Source: a virus. Taken from it: a DNA stretch of 64,000 bases. The notes below the pieces were generated by a model. The model saw nothing but the letters and a program-made list of their open reading frames with translations. It made no database searches and had not been told where the DNA came from. The DNA lies in the IMG/VR virus record IMGVR_UViG_3300033143_001281, positions 1 to 64,000 of that record; one strand, written 5' to 3'. Of the stretch, positions 13,171 through 22,427 are shown in pieces; the stretch's first letter is position 1; every line of letters begins with the position of its first letter. Both the position numbers and the translations under genes were made by a program.

Positions 13171-13689
13171 ATGATAGTAAGATTATTTGATGTACAAAAT
13201 AGTGAATTAATAGTAACTGAGCATTGTTATTCATTACCATTCTTAAAAAAAATAATGGATGAATATCCGGATACTCATATGTCTGTGTACAAATATTTAT
13301 TTTATATGACATGTCCTAATCCTGATTTAAATCCTTTTTTTAATTTACCTGAGCATGAAAAAGAAGATATAATAATAGAAGAGATTCAACTAGAAGAATC
13401 TACTGAAGATCCACCTATTAGATATGCTCTTGACATGTGCAAAAAATTATTTGAAACACCAACATATAGAGCATATGTAGGTATTAAATCTATGTTAGAT
13501 AGATTAGCAAAATATATGGAAACAACCGCTATTGAGCATGGAAGGGATGGTAATATCAATTCTATGGTAAATGCAGCAGCTAAGTTTGAACAAATACGTC
13601 AATCATACAAAGGTGCATTTACAGATATGAGGCAAGAACAAGACAGTTCAGTACGTGGTGGAGCAGGACTAGCCTATGATCAACTCTAA
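13171..13689 (+). CDS. Conserved protein upstream of terminase, possible small-subunit equivalent
   Basis: The protein has 172 residues. The first half starts MIVRLFDVQNSELIVTEHCY; the second half is helical (SMLDRLAKYMETTAIEHGRD, AKFEQIRQSYKGAFTDM) and ends in EQDSSVRGGAGLAYDQL. I do not recognise a named domain. Terminase small subunits in tailed phages usually lie just upstream of the large subunit and are about this size, which is the only basis for the suggestion. It begins three bases after the nuclease gene and is followed by a hairpin and the GroES-like gene. Confidence 0.6.
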   Translation: MIVRLFDVQNSELIVTEHCYSLPFLKKIMDEYPDTHMSVYKYLFYMTCPNPDLNPFFNLPEHEKEDIIIEEIQLEESTEDPPIRYALDMCKKLFETPTYRAYVGIKSMLDRLAKYMETTAIEHGRDGNINSMVNAAAKFEQIRQSYKGAFTDMRQEQDSSVRGGAGLAYDQL

Positions 13690-13697
13690 AAAAGAAA

Positions 13698-13721
13698 CCC
13701 AATACATCTTTTGTTATTGGG
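13698..13721. promoter_or_regulatory. Hairpin upstream of the GroES-like gene
   Basis: CCCAATA and TATTGGG form a 7-bp perfect stem with a ten-base loop. There is no T-tract, so it is not a standard terminator. It may set the expression of the GroES-like gene relative to upstream genes or protect an RNA end. Confidence 0.4.
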
Positions 13722-13754
13722 ATGAACCAATTAATAATTTAAAAAAAATCAACA

Positions 13755-14033
13755 ATGAAGAAACAAGTAGTAATACCAGTAGGAAAAAGATTACTGATAA
13801 AAAGAAAAGCAGCAGAGACTAAAACAGCATCAGGAATTATTATTCCTGAAATAGCCCAAAAAAAAGAATTTAAAGGATTAGTAGTTGGTGTAGGTGCTGA
13901 AGTTGAAGAAATTAATGTAGGTGATGAAGTTCAGTATGCAGAACATGCTATGCCAACTCCAATGAAACATGAAGGTGAAGAGCATTTACTTCTTCAAGCT
14001 GGTGATGTATTTGCCATCATAAGATATGAGTAG
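13755..14033 (+). CDS. groES: GroES-like co-chaperonin
   Basis: The 92 residues cover a full Cpn10. It begins MKKQVVIPVGKRLLIKRKAA, then the mobile-loop region ETKTASGIIIPE, then KGLVVGVGAEVEEINVGDEV and the end GDVFAIIRYE. GroES closes the GroEL folding chamber through the mobile loop. Phage versions such as T4 gp31 replace host GroES so that the capsid protein folds. Its place directly before terminase, portal and capsid genes fits that role. It ends with TAG inside the start of the terminase gene (8-base overlap). Confidence 0.9.
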   Translation: MKKQVVIPVGKRLLIKRKAAETKTASGIIIPEIAQKKEFKGLVVGVGAEVEEINVGDEVQYAEHAMPTPMKHEGEEHLLLQAGDVFAIIRYE

Positions 14034-16215
14034 AGTAATACCTACATATGAAAATAATAAGTGGACAACAACTGAGTTTACCTCGGATAATGAATTCCGT
14101 GATTTTTTAGAGGGTATATTTAAAGAACCAGGTAAGTATGAATTTGATACAGTAGCTTGGTCATTTAATGATCAGGCTAAACAATTTACTAAGGAAGGTT
14201 ATTATTGTAACAAACCCTTTAGGTCAAAAGATTTTACAACATATTGGGAAGATCAAAAGAATAAATGCCGTCAAGGAGTAATATATAAAAGTAAAGACAA
14301 AACTTGGTATTTAACTAGAGATTATTACATGTGGTTAAACTTCTTACCAATATTTGACAAAGAAGAAAAAAAATATGGTTTTGCTAAAGTTAGAGATGCT
14401 CAATATCACATGGCATTATATGAATTGATTGCAGAATTAAATAATCAACATTCAGCTATACTTAAAAAAAGACAGATTGCTTCTTCATATTTTCATATGG
14501 GTAAAATAATAAACCAGTATTGGTTTGAAGAAGGATCAATATGTAAGATAGGGGCATCATTAAAAGATTATATTAATGATAAAGGATCTTGGAAATTTCT
14601 TGAAGAATATAAAACATTTTTAAATGAGCATACTGCATGGTATAGACCCAGTAATCCAGAAAAGGTTTTGTTATGGCAACAACAGATAGAAGTTAAAATA
14701 AACAACCGTAAAACATCAAGAGGATTAAAATCTAAAATACAAGGTGCATCTTTTGAAAAAAATGCAACAACAGGTGTTGGTGGTCCTTGTACATACTTTT
14801 TTCATGAAGAAGCAGGTATAGCACCAAAGATGATGCAGACTTATGAGTATCTTCGTCCTGCTATGTCTTCAGGTATGGTAACTACTGGTATGTTTATAGC
14901 GGCAGGTTCAGTGGGTGATTTAGAACAATGTAATCCTTTAAAGGATATGATTTTAAATCCAGGTGCAAATGATATATATGCCGTAGAAACAAATTTAATG
15001 GACGCTGATGGTACCATTGGTATGGCAGGCCTATTTATTCCTGAACAGTGGTCTATGCCACCTTATATTGACAAATTCGGTAACTCAGAGATAGAAGAAG
15101 CTGTTAAAGCAATAAACTTAGAAAGAGCACGTTGGAAATCTGAATTAACAGGTGAACAATACCAATTAAGAATATCTCAGAAACCATTAAATATTGCAGA
15201 GGCATTTGCATACAGAAAAGAATCAATATTTCCACAAGGTATTCTTAGCAAGCAATTGAAAAAAATTGAAGAAAAAAGTTATCCTTATGAGTTAATAGAA
15301 TTAGATAGAGATCAAACAGGTATAGTTGCAAAAAGAACAAGCAAGTTACCTATTAGTGAATTTCCTGTAAATAAAAAACAACAAGATAAAACAGGAAGTA
15401 TTGTTGTTTGGGAAAGACCTGTAGATAATCCTCAGTTTGGTGCTTACTATGGATCTATTGACCCTGTATCAGAAGGTAAAACTACAACATCAGATTCTTT
15501 ATGTAGTATATACATTTATAAAAATGCAACAGAAGTTACAAGAGATTTGGGTGCGGGTGATGTTGAACAATTTATTGAGAGAGATAAAATAGTAGCAGCA
15601 TGGTGTGGTAGATTTGATGATATAAACAAGACTCATGAGAGATTAGAAATGATCATTGAATGGTATAATGCTTGGACTATTGTAGAGAATAATATATCTC
15701 TTTTTATTCAGCATATGATAGCAAGAAAGAAACAAAGATATCTTGTACCAAAACAACAAATATTATTCTTAAAAGATCTTGGTTCAAATAGAACTGTATA
15801 TCAAGAATATGGTTGGAAGAATACAGGTACATTATTTAAAAGTCATTTGATATCATATGCAATAGAATTTTTAAGAGAAGTTATAGACGAAGAGACAGAT
15901 GAAAAAGGTGATGTAATGTCACAAACATTAGGTGTTGAAAGAATTCCTGATCAAATGCTTATAAAAGAAATGATGGCATATTATCCAGGATTAAACGTAG
16001 ATAGGCTTGTAACATTTGGTGCATTAGTTGCATTTGCTAAAATCCAACAATCAAATAGAGGGTATTCTAAAAGACGTGAATCAGAGGGTGATTCTTTGGT
16101 TAATTCAGAAAAAATAAGTAAATTAAAGTATAGCAGTCCATTTAAAAATATAGGGCGTAATAGAAGACTGGGTGGTTCTAAAATAAGAAGATCAGGGTTT
16201 AAAAATATTAAATAG
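14026..16215 (+). CDS. terL: Terminase large subunit
   Basis: The protein has 729 residues. The ATPase domain has the form seen in crAss-like terminases: LKKRQIASSYFHMGK near 146 in the Walker A place, and TYFFHEEAG near 258 as Walker B with the catalytic Glu. The nuclease domain follows with YGSIDPVSEGKTTTSDSL near 473 (first metal Asp), TIVENNISLFIQHM near 555, and LNVDRLVTFGALVAFA near the end (late Asp). It pumps DNA into the prohead and cuts the concatemer. It ends with TAG 11 bases before the portal gene. Confidence 0.9.
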   Translation: MSRVIPTYENNKWTTTEFTSDNEFRDFLEGIFKEPGKYEFDTVAWSFNDQAKQFTKEGYYCNKPFRSKDFTTYWEDQKNKCRQGVIYKSKDKTWYLTRDYYMWLNFLPIFDKEEKKYGFAKVRDAQYHMALYELIAELNNQHSAILKKRQIASSYFHMGKIINQYWFEEGSICKIGASLKDYINDKGSWKFLEEYKTFLNEHTAWYRPSNPEKVLLWQQQIEVKINNRKTSRGLKSKIQGASFEKNATTGVGGPCTYFFHEEAGIAPKMMQTYEYLRPAMSSGMVTTGMFIAAGSVGDLEQCNPLKDMILNPGANDIYAVETNLMDADGTIGMAGLFIPEQWSMPPYIDKFGNSEIEEAVKAINLERARWKSELTGEQYQLRISQKPLNIAEAFAYRKESIFPQGILSKQLKKIEEKSYPYELIELDRDQTGIVAKRTSKLPISEFPVNKKQQDKTGSIVVWERPVDNPQFGAYYGSIDPVSEGKTTTSDSLCSIYIYKNATEVTRDLGAGDVEQFIERDKIVAAWCGRFDDINKTHERLEMIIEWYNAWTIVENNISLFIQHMIARKKQRYLVPKQQILFLKDLGSNRTVYQEYGWKNTGTLFKSHLISYAIEFLREVIDEETDEKGDVMSQTLGVERIPDQMLIKEMMAYYPGLNVDRLVTFGALVAFAKIQQSNRGYSKRRESEGDSLVNSEKISKLKYSSPFKNIGRNRRLGGSKIRRSGFKNIK

Positions 16216-16226
16216 ATAAAAATAGT

Positions 16227-18974
16227 ATGAGAGTATTAAATGCAATGCAAATGAAAAATGGTGCTACTGCTGAAAGTGGACCAACTTTTTCTAGCTTAAC
16301 ACAGCCGGTACAATTTTTACCTTATTCTAAAAAAACTGATGATTGGGCTGCATGGAATCTTGATTGGTTAGAACTACAAGGAATAGAGTTCTTACGTATG
16401 AATTCTAGAAGACTTCTTAAAAATTATAAATTAGCAAAAGGTATAATTGATAAAACAGATTATATTGTTGAACCAGATAATGAGTATAAAGAGTTGATGG
16501 ATGTATTAACTCAAGAAAATGATTCAGCTTTAGAATTAAAATTTTATCCAATTGTCCCTAATGTAATTAATGTTCTTACTGGTGAATTTGCTAAAAGATA
16601 TACTAAAGTACAATTTAGAGCCGTAGATGATACATCTTATAATGAGATGTTAGAACAAAAAAGAATTCAAGTTGAAGAAGCATTGTTAGCAGATGCAGAA
16701 TCAAAGTTAGTTCAGAAAATGGTGATGATGGGAATGGACCCTTCATCAGAAGAAGCAAAACAAAGTTTATCTCCACAGGGTCTTAAGTCATTACCAGAAA
16801 TAGAAGACTTTTTTAGCAAGTCTTACAGAAGCATGGTTGAAGAATGGGCATCTCATCAACTAAATGTAGATGAAGAAAGATTCAAAATGCAAGAGCTTGA
16901 AGAGAGAGGCTTTAGAGATATGTTAATTGCAGATAGAGAATTTTGGCATTTCCGTATGTTAGAAGATGACTATGATGTAGAATTATGGAATCCAATTTTA
17001 ACTTTCTATCAAAAATCTCCTGATCAAAGATATATTGCTGATTCAAATTATTGTGGTAAGGTTGATTTAATGACTGTTGCAGATGTTGTTGATAGATATG
17101 GATATTTAATGGATGAGAAACAACTTAAATCATTACAAAAAATATATCCTGCACGTTCTGCACAATATCAAGTAAATGGTTATCAAAATGATGGTGCATA
17201 TTATGATGCTACCAGATCTCATGAGTGGAATACTCAGATGCCAGGTTTAGCATATAGACAATTCACATCTAATTATTGGGATGACCCCGCAAGAGGTGGA
17301 GATATATTAAGTCAGATATTAGATGAAGGTGAAGATGTACAGATGTGGGGAGAAGGAAATCTTATGCGTGTATCTACAATATATTGGAAGACACAAAGAA
17401 GAATAGGTCACCTAACTAAAATAGAAAAAGACGGTGATATTACACAAGAAATAGTAGATGAAACATTTAAACTTACTAAGAAAGGTGTATATGATACTTC
17501 TATATTCAAACAAAAAAGAAAAGATAATTTAATAGAAGGTGAACATATAGATTGGATATGGATTAATGAAGTTTGGGGTGGTGTTAAAATTGGTCCAAAT
17601 TTACCAGCTATGTGGAGATCTACTATGGGTGATAATATTAATCCAATATATTTAGGTATTAATAGAACCAAACCTGGTAGACTTCCTTTCCAATTTAAAG
17701 GTAATAATTCACTTTATGGGTGTAAGCTACCAGTTGAAGGTAGAGTTTTTTCAGATAGAAATACTAGATCTACATCTTTAGTAGATTTAATGAAAGCGTA
17801 TCAAGTTGGATACAATATGGTTAATAACCAAATTGCTGACATTCTAATAGATGAATTAGGAACAGTAATAATGTTTGATCAAAATGCTTTACCACGTCAC
17901 TCAATGGGTGAGGATTGGGGTAAGAATAATTATGCAAAAGCATACGTAGCAATGAAGGATTTCCAAATGCTACCACTTGATACATCTATTACAAATACTG
18001 AGAATGCCACTAACTTTAATCATTATCAAACTCTTAACATGGAGCAGACTAATAGATTAATGTCTAGGATTCAACTTGCTAATTATTTTAAACAACAGTG
18101 TTTTGATGCAATTGGTATTAATCCTCAACGTTTAGGAGGTGCTGTTTCAGCTCAAACAGCTACAGGTGTTGTTCAAGCTATGCAACAATCATATGCACAA
18201 ACAGAAATGTATTTTGTACAACATTCAGATCATTTAATGCCACGTGTACATCAGATGAGAACAGACTTAGCTCAATATTATTATAGTACAAATCCAAGTT
18301 TAAGATTATCTTATATATCTACAGAAGCAGAAAAAGTAAACTTTACAATTAATGGTACTGATTTATTGTTACGTGATTTTAATGTATTTGCAACAACCAA
18401 AACAAATCATAGAGCTATATTAGAGAATCTAAAACAAATGGCTTTAACAAATAATACTACAGGAGCAAGTATTTATGAATTAGGAAATATAGTTAAAGCA
18501 GATTCTATTGCAGAAGTAACAGATATATTAAAAGATTCTGAGAAAAGACAGCAGGCAATGCGTGAGCAAGAAATGCAACAACAACGTCAGTTGCAAGAAC
18601 AGCAGATACAAGCTAAGGCTCAAGAAGAACAACAAAAACTTCAAGTGGAGATTTCTGAAAATGAAAAAGATAGACAGAATAATATCACACTAGCAGAAAT
18701 TAGATCTGCTGGATATGGGTCTATGGTTGATTTAAATCAAAATCAAGTGTCTGATTACCAAGATGCTATGAAAGATATTAGAGAAACAACTCAGTATCAA
18801 CAGCAAATGGATATGAAGCGTCAAGAAAGCACTATGAAACAAAGCATGGAATCTGAAAGATTAAATGTTGAAAGAGAAAAGATAAATGCCCAAAAAGAGA
18901 TAGCTAATACAAAACTTCAAATAGCTAGAGAAAACAAAAATAAGTATGATCAAAAGGATTCTGAGAAAGAATAA
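16227..18974 (+). CDS. Portal protein
   Basis: The protein has 915 residues, directly downstream of the terminase. It begins with WNLDWLELQGIEFLRMNSRR and YPIVPNVINVLTGEFAKR, the latter being the portal-wing pattern (P..P.....G), followed by the clip and crown helices. The last 200 residues are a Gln/Glu/Lys-rich coiled coil (MREQEMQQQRQLQEQQIQAK) as in long crAss-like portals. The portal forms the dodecameric ring at one capsid vertex, through which DNA passes, and docks the terminase. The call rests on position, length and these motifs. Confidence 0.85.
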   Translation: MRVLNAMQMKNGATAESGPTFSSLTQPVQFLPYSKKTDDWAAWNLDWLELQGIEFLRMNSRRLLKNYKLAKGIIDKTDYIVEPDNEYKELMDVLTQENDSALELKFYPIVPNVINVLTGEFAKRYTKVQFRAVDDTSYNEMLEQKRIQVEEALLADAESKLVQKMVMMGMDPSSEEAKQSLSPQGLKSLPEIEDFFSKSYRSMVEEWASHQLNVDEERFKMQELEERGFRDMLIADREFWHFRMLEDDYDVELWNPILTFYQKSPDQRYIADSNYCGKVDLMTVADVVDRYGYLMDEKQLKSLQKIYPARSAQYQVNGYQNDGAYYDATRSHEWNTQMPGLAYRQFTSNYWDDPARGGDILSQILDEGEDVQMWGEGNLMRVSTIYWKTQRRIGHLTKIEKDGDITQEIVDETFKLTKKGVYDTSIFKQKRKDNLIEGEHIDWIWINEVWGGVKIGPNLPAMWRSTMGDNINPIYLGINRTKPGRLPFQFKGNNSLYGCKLPVEGRVFSDRNTRSTSLVDLMKAYQVGYNMVNNQIADILIDELGTVIMFDQNALPRHSMGEDWGKNNYAKAYVAMKDFQMLPLDTSITNTENATNFNHYQTLNMEQTNRLMSRIQLANYFKQQCFDAIGINPQRLGGAVSAQTATGVVQAMQQSYAQTEMYFVQHSDHLMPRVHQMRTDLAQYYYSTNPSLRLSYISTEAEKVNFTINGTDLLLRDFNVFATTKTNHRAILENLKQMALTNNTTGASIYELGNIVKADSIAEVTDILKDSEKRQQAMREQEMQQQRQLQEQQIQAKAQEEQQKLQVEISENEKDRQNNITLAEIRSAGYGSMVDLNQNQVSDYQDAMKDIRETTQYQQQMDMKRQESTMKQSMESERLNVEREKINAQKEIANTKLQIARENKNKYDQKDSEKE

Positions 18975-19047
18975 CTGGTGTTAGCTATATACTGCAATTT
19001 ATTTTTAATTTTCATCAAATATTATAAGTTTATAATATAAAGTTTAC

Positions 19048-19056
19048 GTATATTAT
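19048..19056 (+). promoter_or_regulatory. Late-promoter-like motif (GTATATTAT)
   Basis: TTTAC-GTATATTAT-ATATGTAAC lies about 48 bases upstream of the scaffold-like gene, in the 121-base gap after the portal gene. The same nine bases occur at 25850 and 35182. Confidence 0.45.
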
Positions 19057-19095
19057 ATATGTAACAAGTATTAATTATTTAAAACCAACATAATT

Positions 19096-20403
19096 ATGGC
19101 AACTGAAACACAAACTGTGAATAGTAAAGTAGAACAAGTAGATATTAATTTAGATGAAATATTTAACGCTGCACCTAGTGGCGCTGATATGATTCAAGAT
19201 GATAAGAAGCAGAAAAATATTTTTTCTGGAAGTTCTGCTAAAGCAGACTTTAGTTTTGCAGATCCTGATAAAGATGAAAAGGATGACCTAAATGCTAAAG
19301 TTGAAGCTAAAGAAGAAAATACTGAAAATGAAACAGAGGTAACAAATACCCCTGAAAATGAAACAGAGGTAAAAGAAACTGAAACAAAGGTAGATGATAT
19401 TATTGATTCTTTAAATGAAGTTGAAGAGGAAGATGATAAAACAGATGCACCAAAAAGAGGTAGAAAATCTATTTCTGGTATATCAGATGTTTTTAACAAA
19501 TTAATTAAAGATGATAAAATTGTTCCTTTTGATGATGATAAAGCATTAGAAGATTATACTGCTAAAGATTGGGAAGAATTAATTCAAGCTAATTTAGAAG
19601 AAAAAGCTAATCAAGTTAGAAGAGAAACCCCTAAACAGTTTTTTCAGTCTTTACCAGAAGAATTACAAATTGCTGCAAAGTATGTAGCGGATGGTGGTAA
19701 AGATTTAAAAGGTTTATTTTCTACATTATCACAGGTAGAAACCCATAAAAGTTTAGATGTAAAGAATGCTTCTGATCAAGAAAGAATCATTACAGAATAT
19801 TTATCTGCAACTGGCTATGGTACTACAGAAGAAATTGCTGAAGAAATAGAAATTTGGAAAGACTTAGGAAAGTTAGAACAACAAGCAAACAAGTTCAAAC
19901 CTAAGTTAGATAAGATGCAGGAAAAAGTTGTTGCTCAAAAATTAAAAGAACAAGAGTTAAAGAAAGCACAACAAGAGCAAGCATCAAAGGCATATATGAA
20001 AAATGTATATGATACATTAAAAGAAGGAAAATTAGGAGATATCAAAGTTGATAGAAAGACACAGGCTATGTTATATAATGGGTTAGTACAACCTAATTAT
20101 CCTTCAGTAAGTGGACGTAACACAAATTTACTAGGTCACTTACTAGAAAAATATCAATTTGTTGAACCAAACTACGGATTAATATCTGAGGCATTATGGT
20201 TATTGCAAGATCCAGAAGGATATAAAGCAAAAATTATGGATAAAGGTGCACAGAAAAGTGTAGAAAAAACAGTTAGAAAATTGAAGACTGAGCAATCAAA
20301 TGCAGGAGGAGCATCATTGGGTGTTAATAGAGCGGAAGCAGAAAGCAAAAGATCTTCAAAAAGAAAACTAAGTAGACCAACAAATATTTTTAAACGAATT
20401 TAA
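19096..20403 (+). CDS. Capsid scaffolding protein candidate
   Basis: The protein has 435 residues between portal and major capsid genes, the usual place for a scaffold. The first 120 residues are very acidic and low-complexity (a repeat of the form ENETEVTNTPENETEVKET). A helical middle (FFQSLPEELQIAAKYVADGG, LEQQANKFKPKLDKMQEKVV) follows, and the C-terminal 40 residues are basic (SKRSSKRKLSRPTNIFKRI). An acidic or helical body with a basic C-terminus that binds the coat protein is typical of scaffolds such as P22 gp8. No protease motif is visible. Confidence 0.65.
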   Translation: MATETQTVNSKVEQVDINLDEIFNAAPSGADMIQDDKKQKNIFSGSSAKADFSFADPDKDEKDDLNAKVEAKEENTENETEVTNTPENETEVKETETKVDDIIDSLNEVEEEDDKTDAPKRGRKSISGISDVFNKLIKDDKIVPFDDDKALEDYTAKDWEELIQANLEEKANQVRRETPKQFFQSLPEELQIAAKYVADGGKDLKGLFSTLSQVETHKSLDVKNASDQERIITEYLSATGYGTTEEIAEEIEIWKDLGKLEQQANKFKPKLDKMQEKVVAQKLKEQELKKAQQEQASKAYMKNVYDTLKEGKLGDIKVDRKTQAMLYNGLVQPNYPSVSGRNTNLLGHLLEKYQFVEPNYGLISEALWLLQDPEGYKAKIMDKGAQKSVEKTVRKLKTEQSNAGGASLGVNRAEAESKRSSKRKLSRPTNIFKRI

Positions 20404-20465
20404 TTAAGTAAATTAAATATATAGTAACTAAAAACAATTATTAACAATTAAAACAATCAAAAATT

Positions 20466-22041
20466 ATGGCAACTCCAGTTTTAAATAATGGGATTTTCCT
20501 AAGAGATACAAGCTATAAAGCTAGTTCTCATGTTGATTCGTATCACCTTACCCAAATGCTTGGTAATCCTGAGCCTATGGATATGGGACCAATTGATCTT
20601 TGGGCTATGACCCAAAAGGTAGAAATGCCTTTGTATCAAATGGCTTCTTTTGGTATGGCAAACTCCTATTGCACAAGACCTTCCTTACATTGTAGCTGAC
20701 ATTGAACCTGCTAACGCTAGCAAAGGTATTGATGGAACTACTTTTAAGATTAAGGTTAACAAGAGATCATTTGGTCATGGTGATATTATCACATATGACA
20801 AGTATAATGGTCTTGAATTATACATTACTGCGGATGATATTATCCCTGCAGGTGATGGTTTTGTTTATACAGTACAGTTGGTAAACAACAATAATAGTGC
20901 TGTATTAGACAACAAGTATCTTGCAAAAGGAACTAAATTCTTTAGAAAAGGTTCTGCAAGAGGTGAGTATGGTGAAAGATTTTCTGACATTGAAACAGGA
21001 TCTGGATTCCGTGAATTCTACAACTTTGTAGGAGGAGCTGAAGCACACGTACACTATTCTATTTCTAGCCGTGCTGATCTTATGATCAAAGGTGGTTTGA
21101 ATGCTGATGGTACTGTACCAGTAACTGAGATTTGGAGAAACTTTGATACTGACCCAAATAATCCATCTGTACCTAGTATTGAAGGATTAGTAGCATCTAT
21201 GGGTAAAGCTGGTGCAAGAGAAGCATTTGAAAATGGAACTCTTACACGTACTTTCATTACAAATATGGAAGCAGCACATTTATCTAAAATTGCTACAGAT
21301 ATTGAAACTTACCTCATGTGGGGGAAAGGTGGTAGAATTAAGCAAGACGGTCCAGATGATATTAGATTATCTGTTGGTTTATGGTCTCAGTTGGATAACT
21401 CATTTAAAAGAGTATACAACAAGTCATCATTTACACTTGACATGTTTAAATCTGAGCTTTACAACTTCTACCAAGGAAAAGTTGAATTCAAAGGACCAGA
21501 CCCACAAAGATCACTTGTTGTACAAACAGGTATTGGTGGTATGCAACTTATCAACAAAGCAATTGCTGATGAAGTATATGGTTCTGGTTTAGTTCAAAAT
21601 GCTACTGATGTTGGAGCTGTAACAGGTAAAGGCATGGATTTAGATTATGGTTTTGCTTACACAAGCTTTACTATTCCTTTCTTAGCTAACGTTAAGTTTG
21701 TATTGAATCCGGCATTTGATAACTTAAATACTAATGACATTGAGAATCCATTAATTGATGGAAGACCTCTAAGTTCATTTAGTTTTATCATCTTTGATGT
21801 AACTGATGAAGGTAATGACAACATTCACTTGTTGAAACTTTCTTGGGATAATCAACTTAAGTGGTTCTACCAAAATGGTACTATGGACTACATGGGAAGA
21901 ACTCAAGGATTTGCATCTACTGGACAGTTCAATGGATATAGAGTTTATATGACTCAAACCATGCCAGCTATATGGGTTAAAGATCCGACTAAAGTTCTAA
22001 AAATTGTAATGAGAAACCCTGTAACAGGAGGATCATTCTAA
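20466..22041 (+). CDS. Major capsid protein, interrupted by an apparent frameshift
   Basis: The N-terminal 77 codons (from ATG 20466, MATPVLNNGIFLRDTSYKAS, then VEMPLYQMASFGMANS) end in a stop at 20697-20699. The rest reads on in the +1 frame from about 20650 (WQTPIAQDLPYIVADIEPAN) to 22041 for some 460 more residues. Both parts are recognisable as one crAss-like HK97-fold capsid protein; in relatives the MASF and WQ.P segments are in one frame, separated by a short stretch that seems to be missing here. The break may be a deletion or assembly error, or less likely programmed frameshifting. It forms the capsid shell. Confidence 0.82.
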
Positions 22042-22054
22042 GAACAATAATTAA

Positions 22055-22090
22055 AGGGGAGGTGGGTTAAACCTCCTCCCTTTTTATTTT
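22055..22090 (+). terminator. Intrinsic terminator after the capsid gene
   Basis: GGGAGG and CCTCCC pair around a short loop and are followed by TTTTTATTTTT. It lies about 15 bases after the capsid gene stop codon, consistent with strong, separately ended capsid transcripts. Confidence 0.8.
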
Positions 22091-22112
22091 TAACCTTTTA
22101 AAATATACTATC

Positions 22113-22310
22113 ATGGCACTAGATATTAAAAGACAAAACAAAACATATGAATTTTCAAATTCAAGTGTTTCTAAAATACTTGCTTCTAAAGCAGTTGGTA
22201 CGGATATCTTAGCAAGAGACCATGCAGATGATGCAGCAGCAAAAGCTGCAGGTTTAGCAAAAGGTGATTTATATCACACAGCTGGAGCTTTGAAGATAGT
22301 TGTTAGTTAA
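22113..22310 (+). CDS. Small capsid-associated candidate, 65 residues
   Basis: The protein starts MALDIKRQNKTYEFSNSSVS and ends AAGLAKGDLYHTAGALKIVV. The closing GLAKGDLYHT.GALKIV motif is common at the end of short phage proteins, some of which are fibre- or head-associated; I know no specific activity. It stands alone between two hairpins (22055-22090 and 22320-22347), so it may be made in quantity by readthrough from the capsid gene. A head decoration role is possible. Confidence 0.6.
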   Translation: MALDIKRQNKTYEFSNSSVSKILASKAVGTDILARDHADDAAAKAAGLAKGDLYHTAGALKIVVS

Positions 22311-22319
22311 AGTCAAAAA

Positions 22320-22347
22320 CTATAGCAAGGGTAATACCTTGCTTTAG
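22320..22347 (+). terminator. Hairpin after the 65-residue gene
   Basis: CTATAGCAAGG and CCTTGCTTTAG pair with one T/T mismatch around GTAATA, giving a 10-bp stem. There is no long T-tract, so termination may be partial. Confidence 0.5.
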
Positions 22348-22427
22348 AAATATTAGTAATAATAGAATGTACACTATGGTGTATTATTTGACGCAAGTAA
22401 TAATTATTAATTTTTAAAAACCACAAA

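Noticed and set aside
13755-16215. Recoding of TAG as Gln, known in some crAss-like phages
   Set aside because: TAG ends the GroES-like and terminase genes at the expected protein ends with the next gene immediately following, so TAG acts as a stop.
19194-19499. Minus-strand open frame opposite the acidic scaffold region
   Set aside because: It is a Ser/Phe-rich mirror of Glu/Asp-rich low-complexity coding sequence.
20702-21592. Additional open frames inside the capsid gene
   Set aside because: They are alternative-frame shadows of the well-recognised capsid coding frame.
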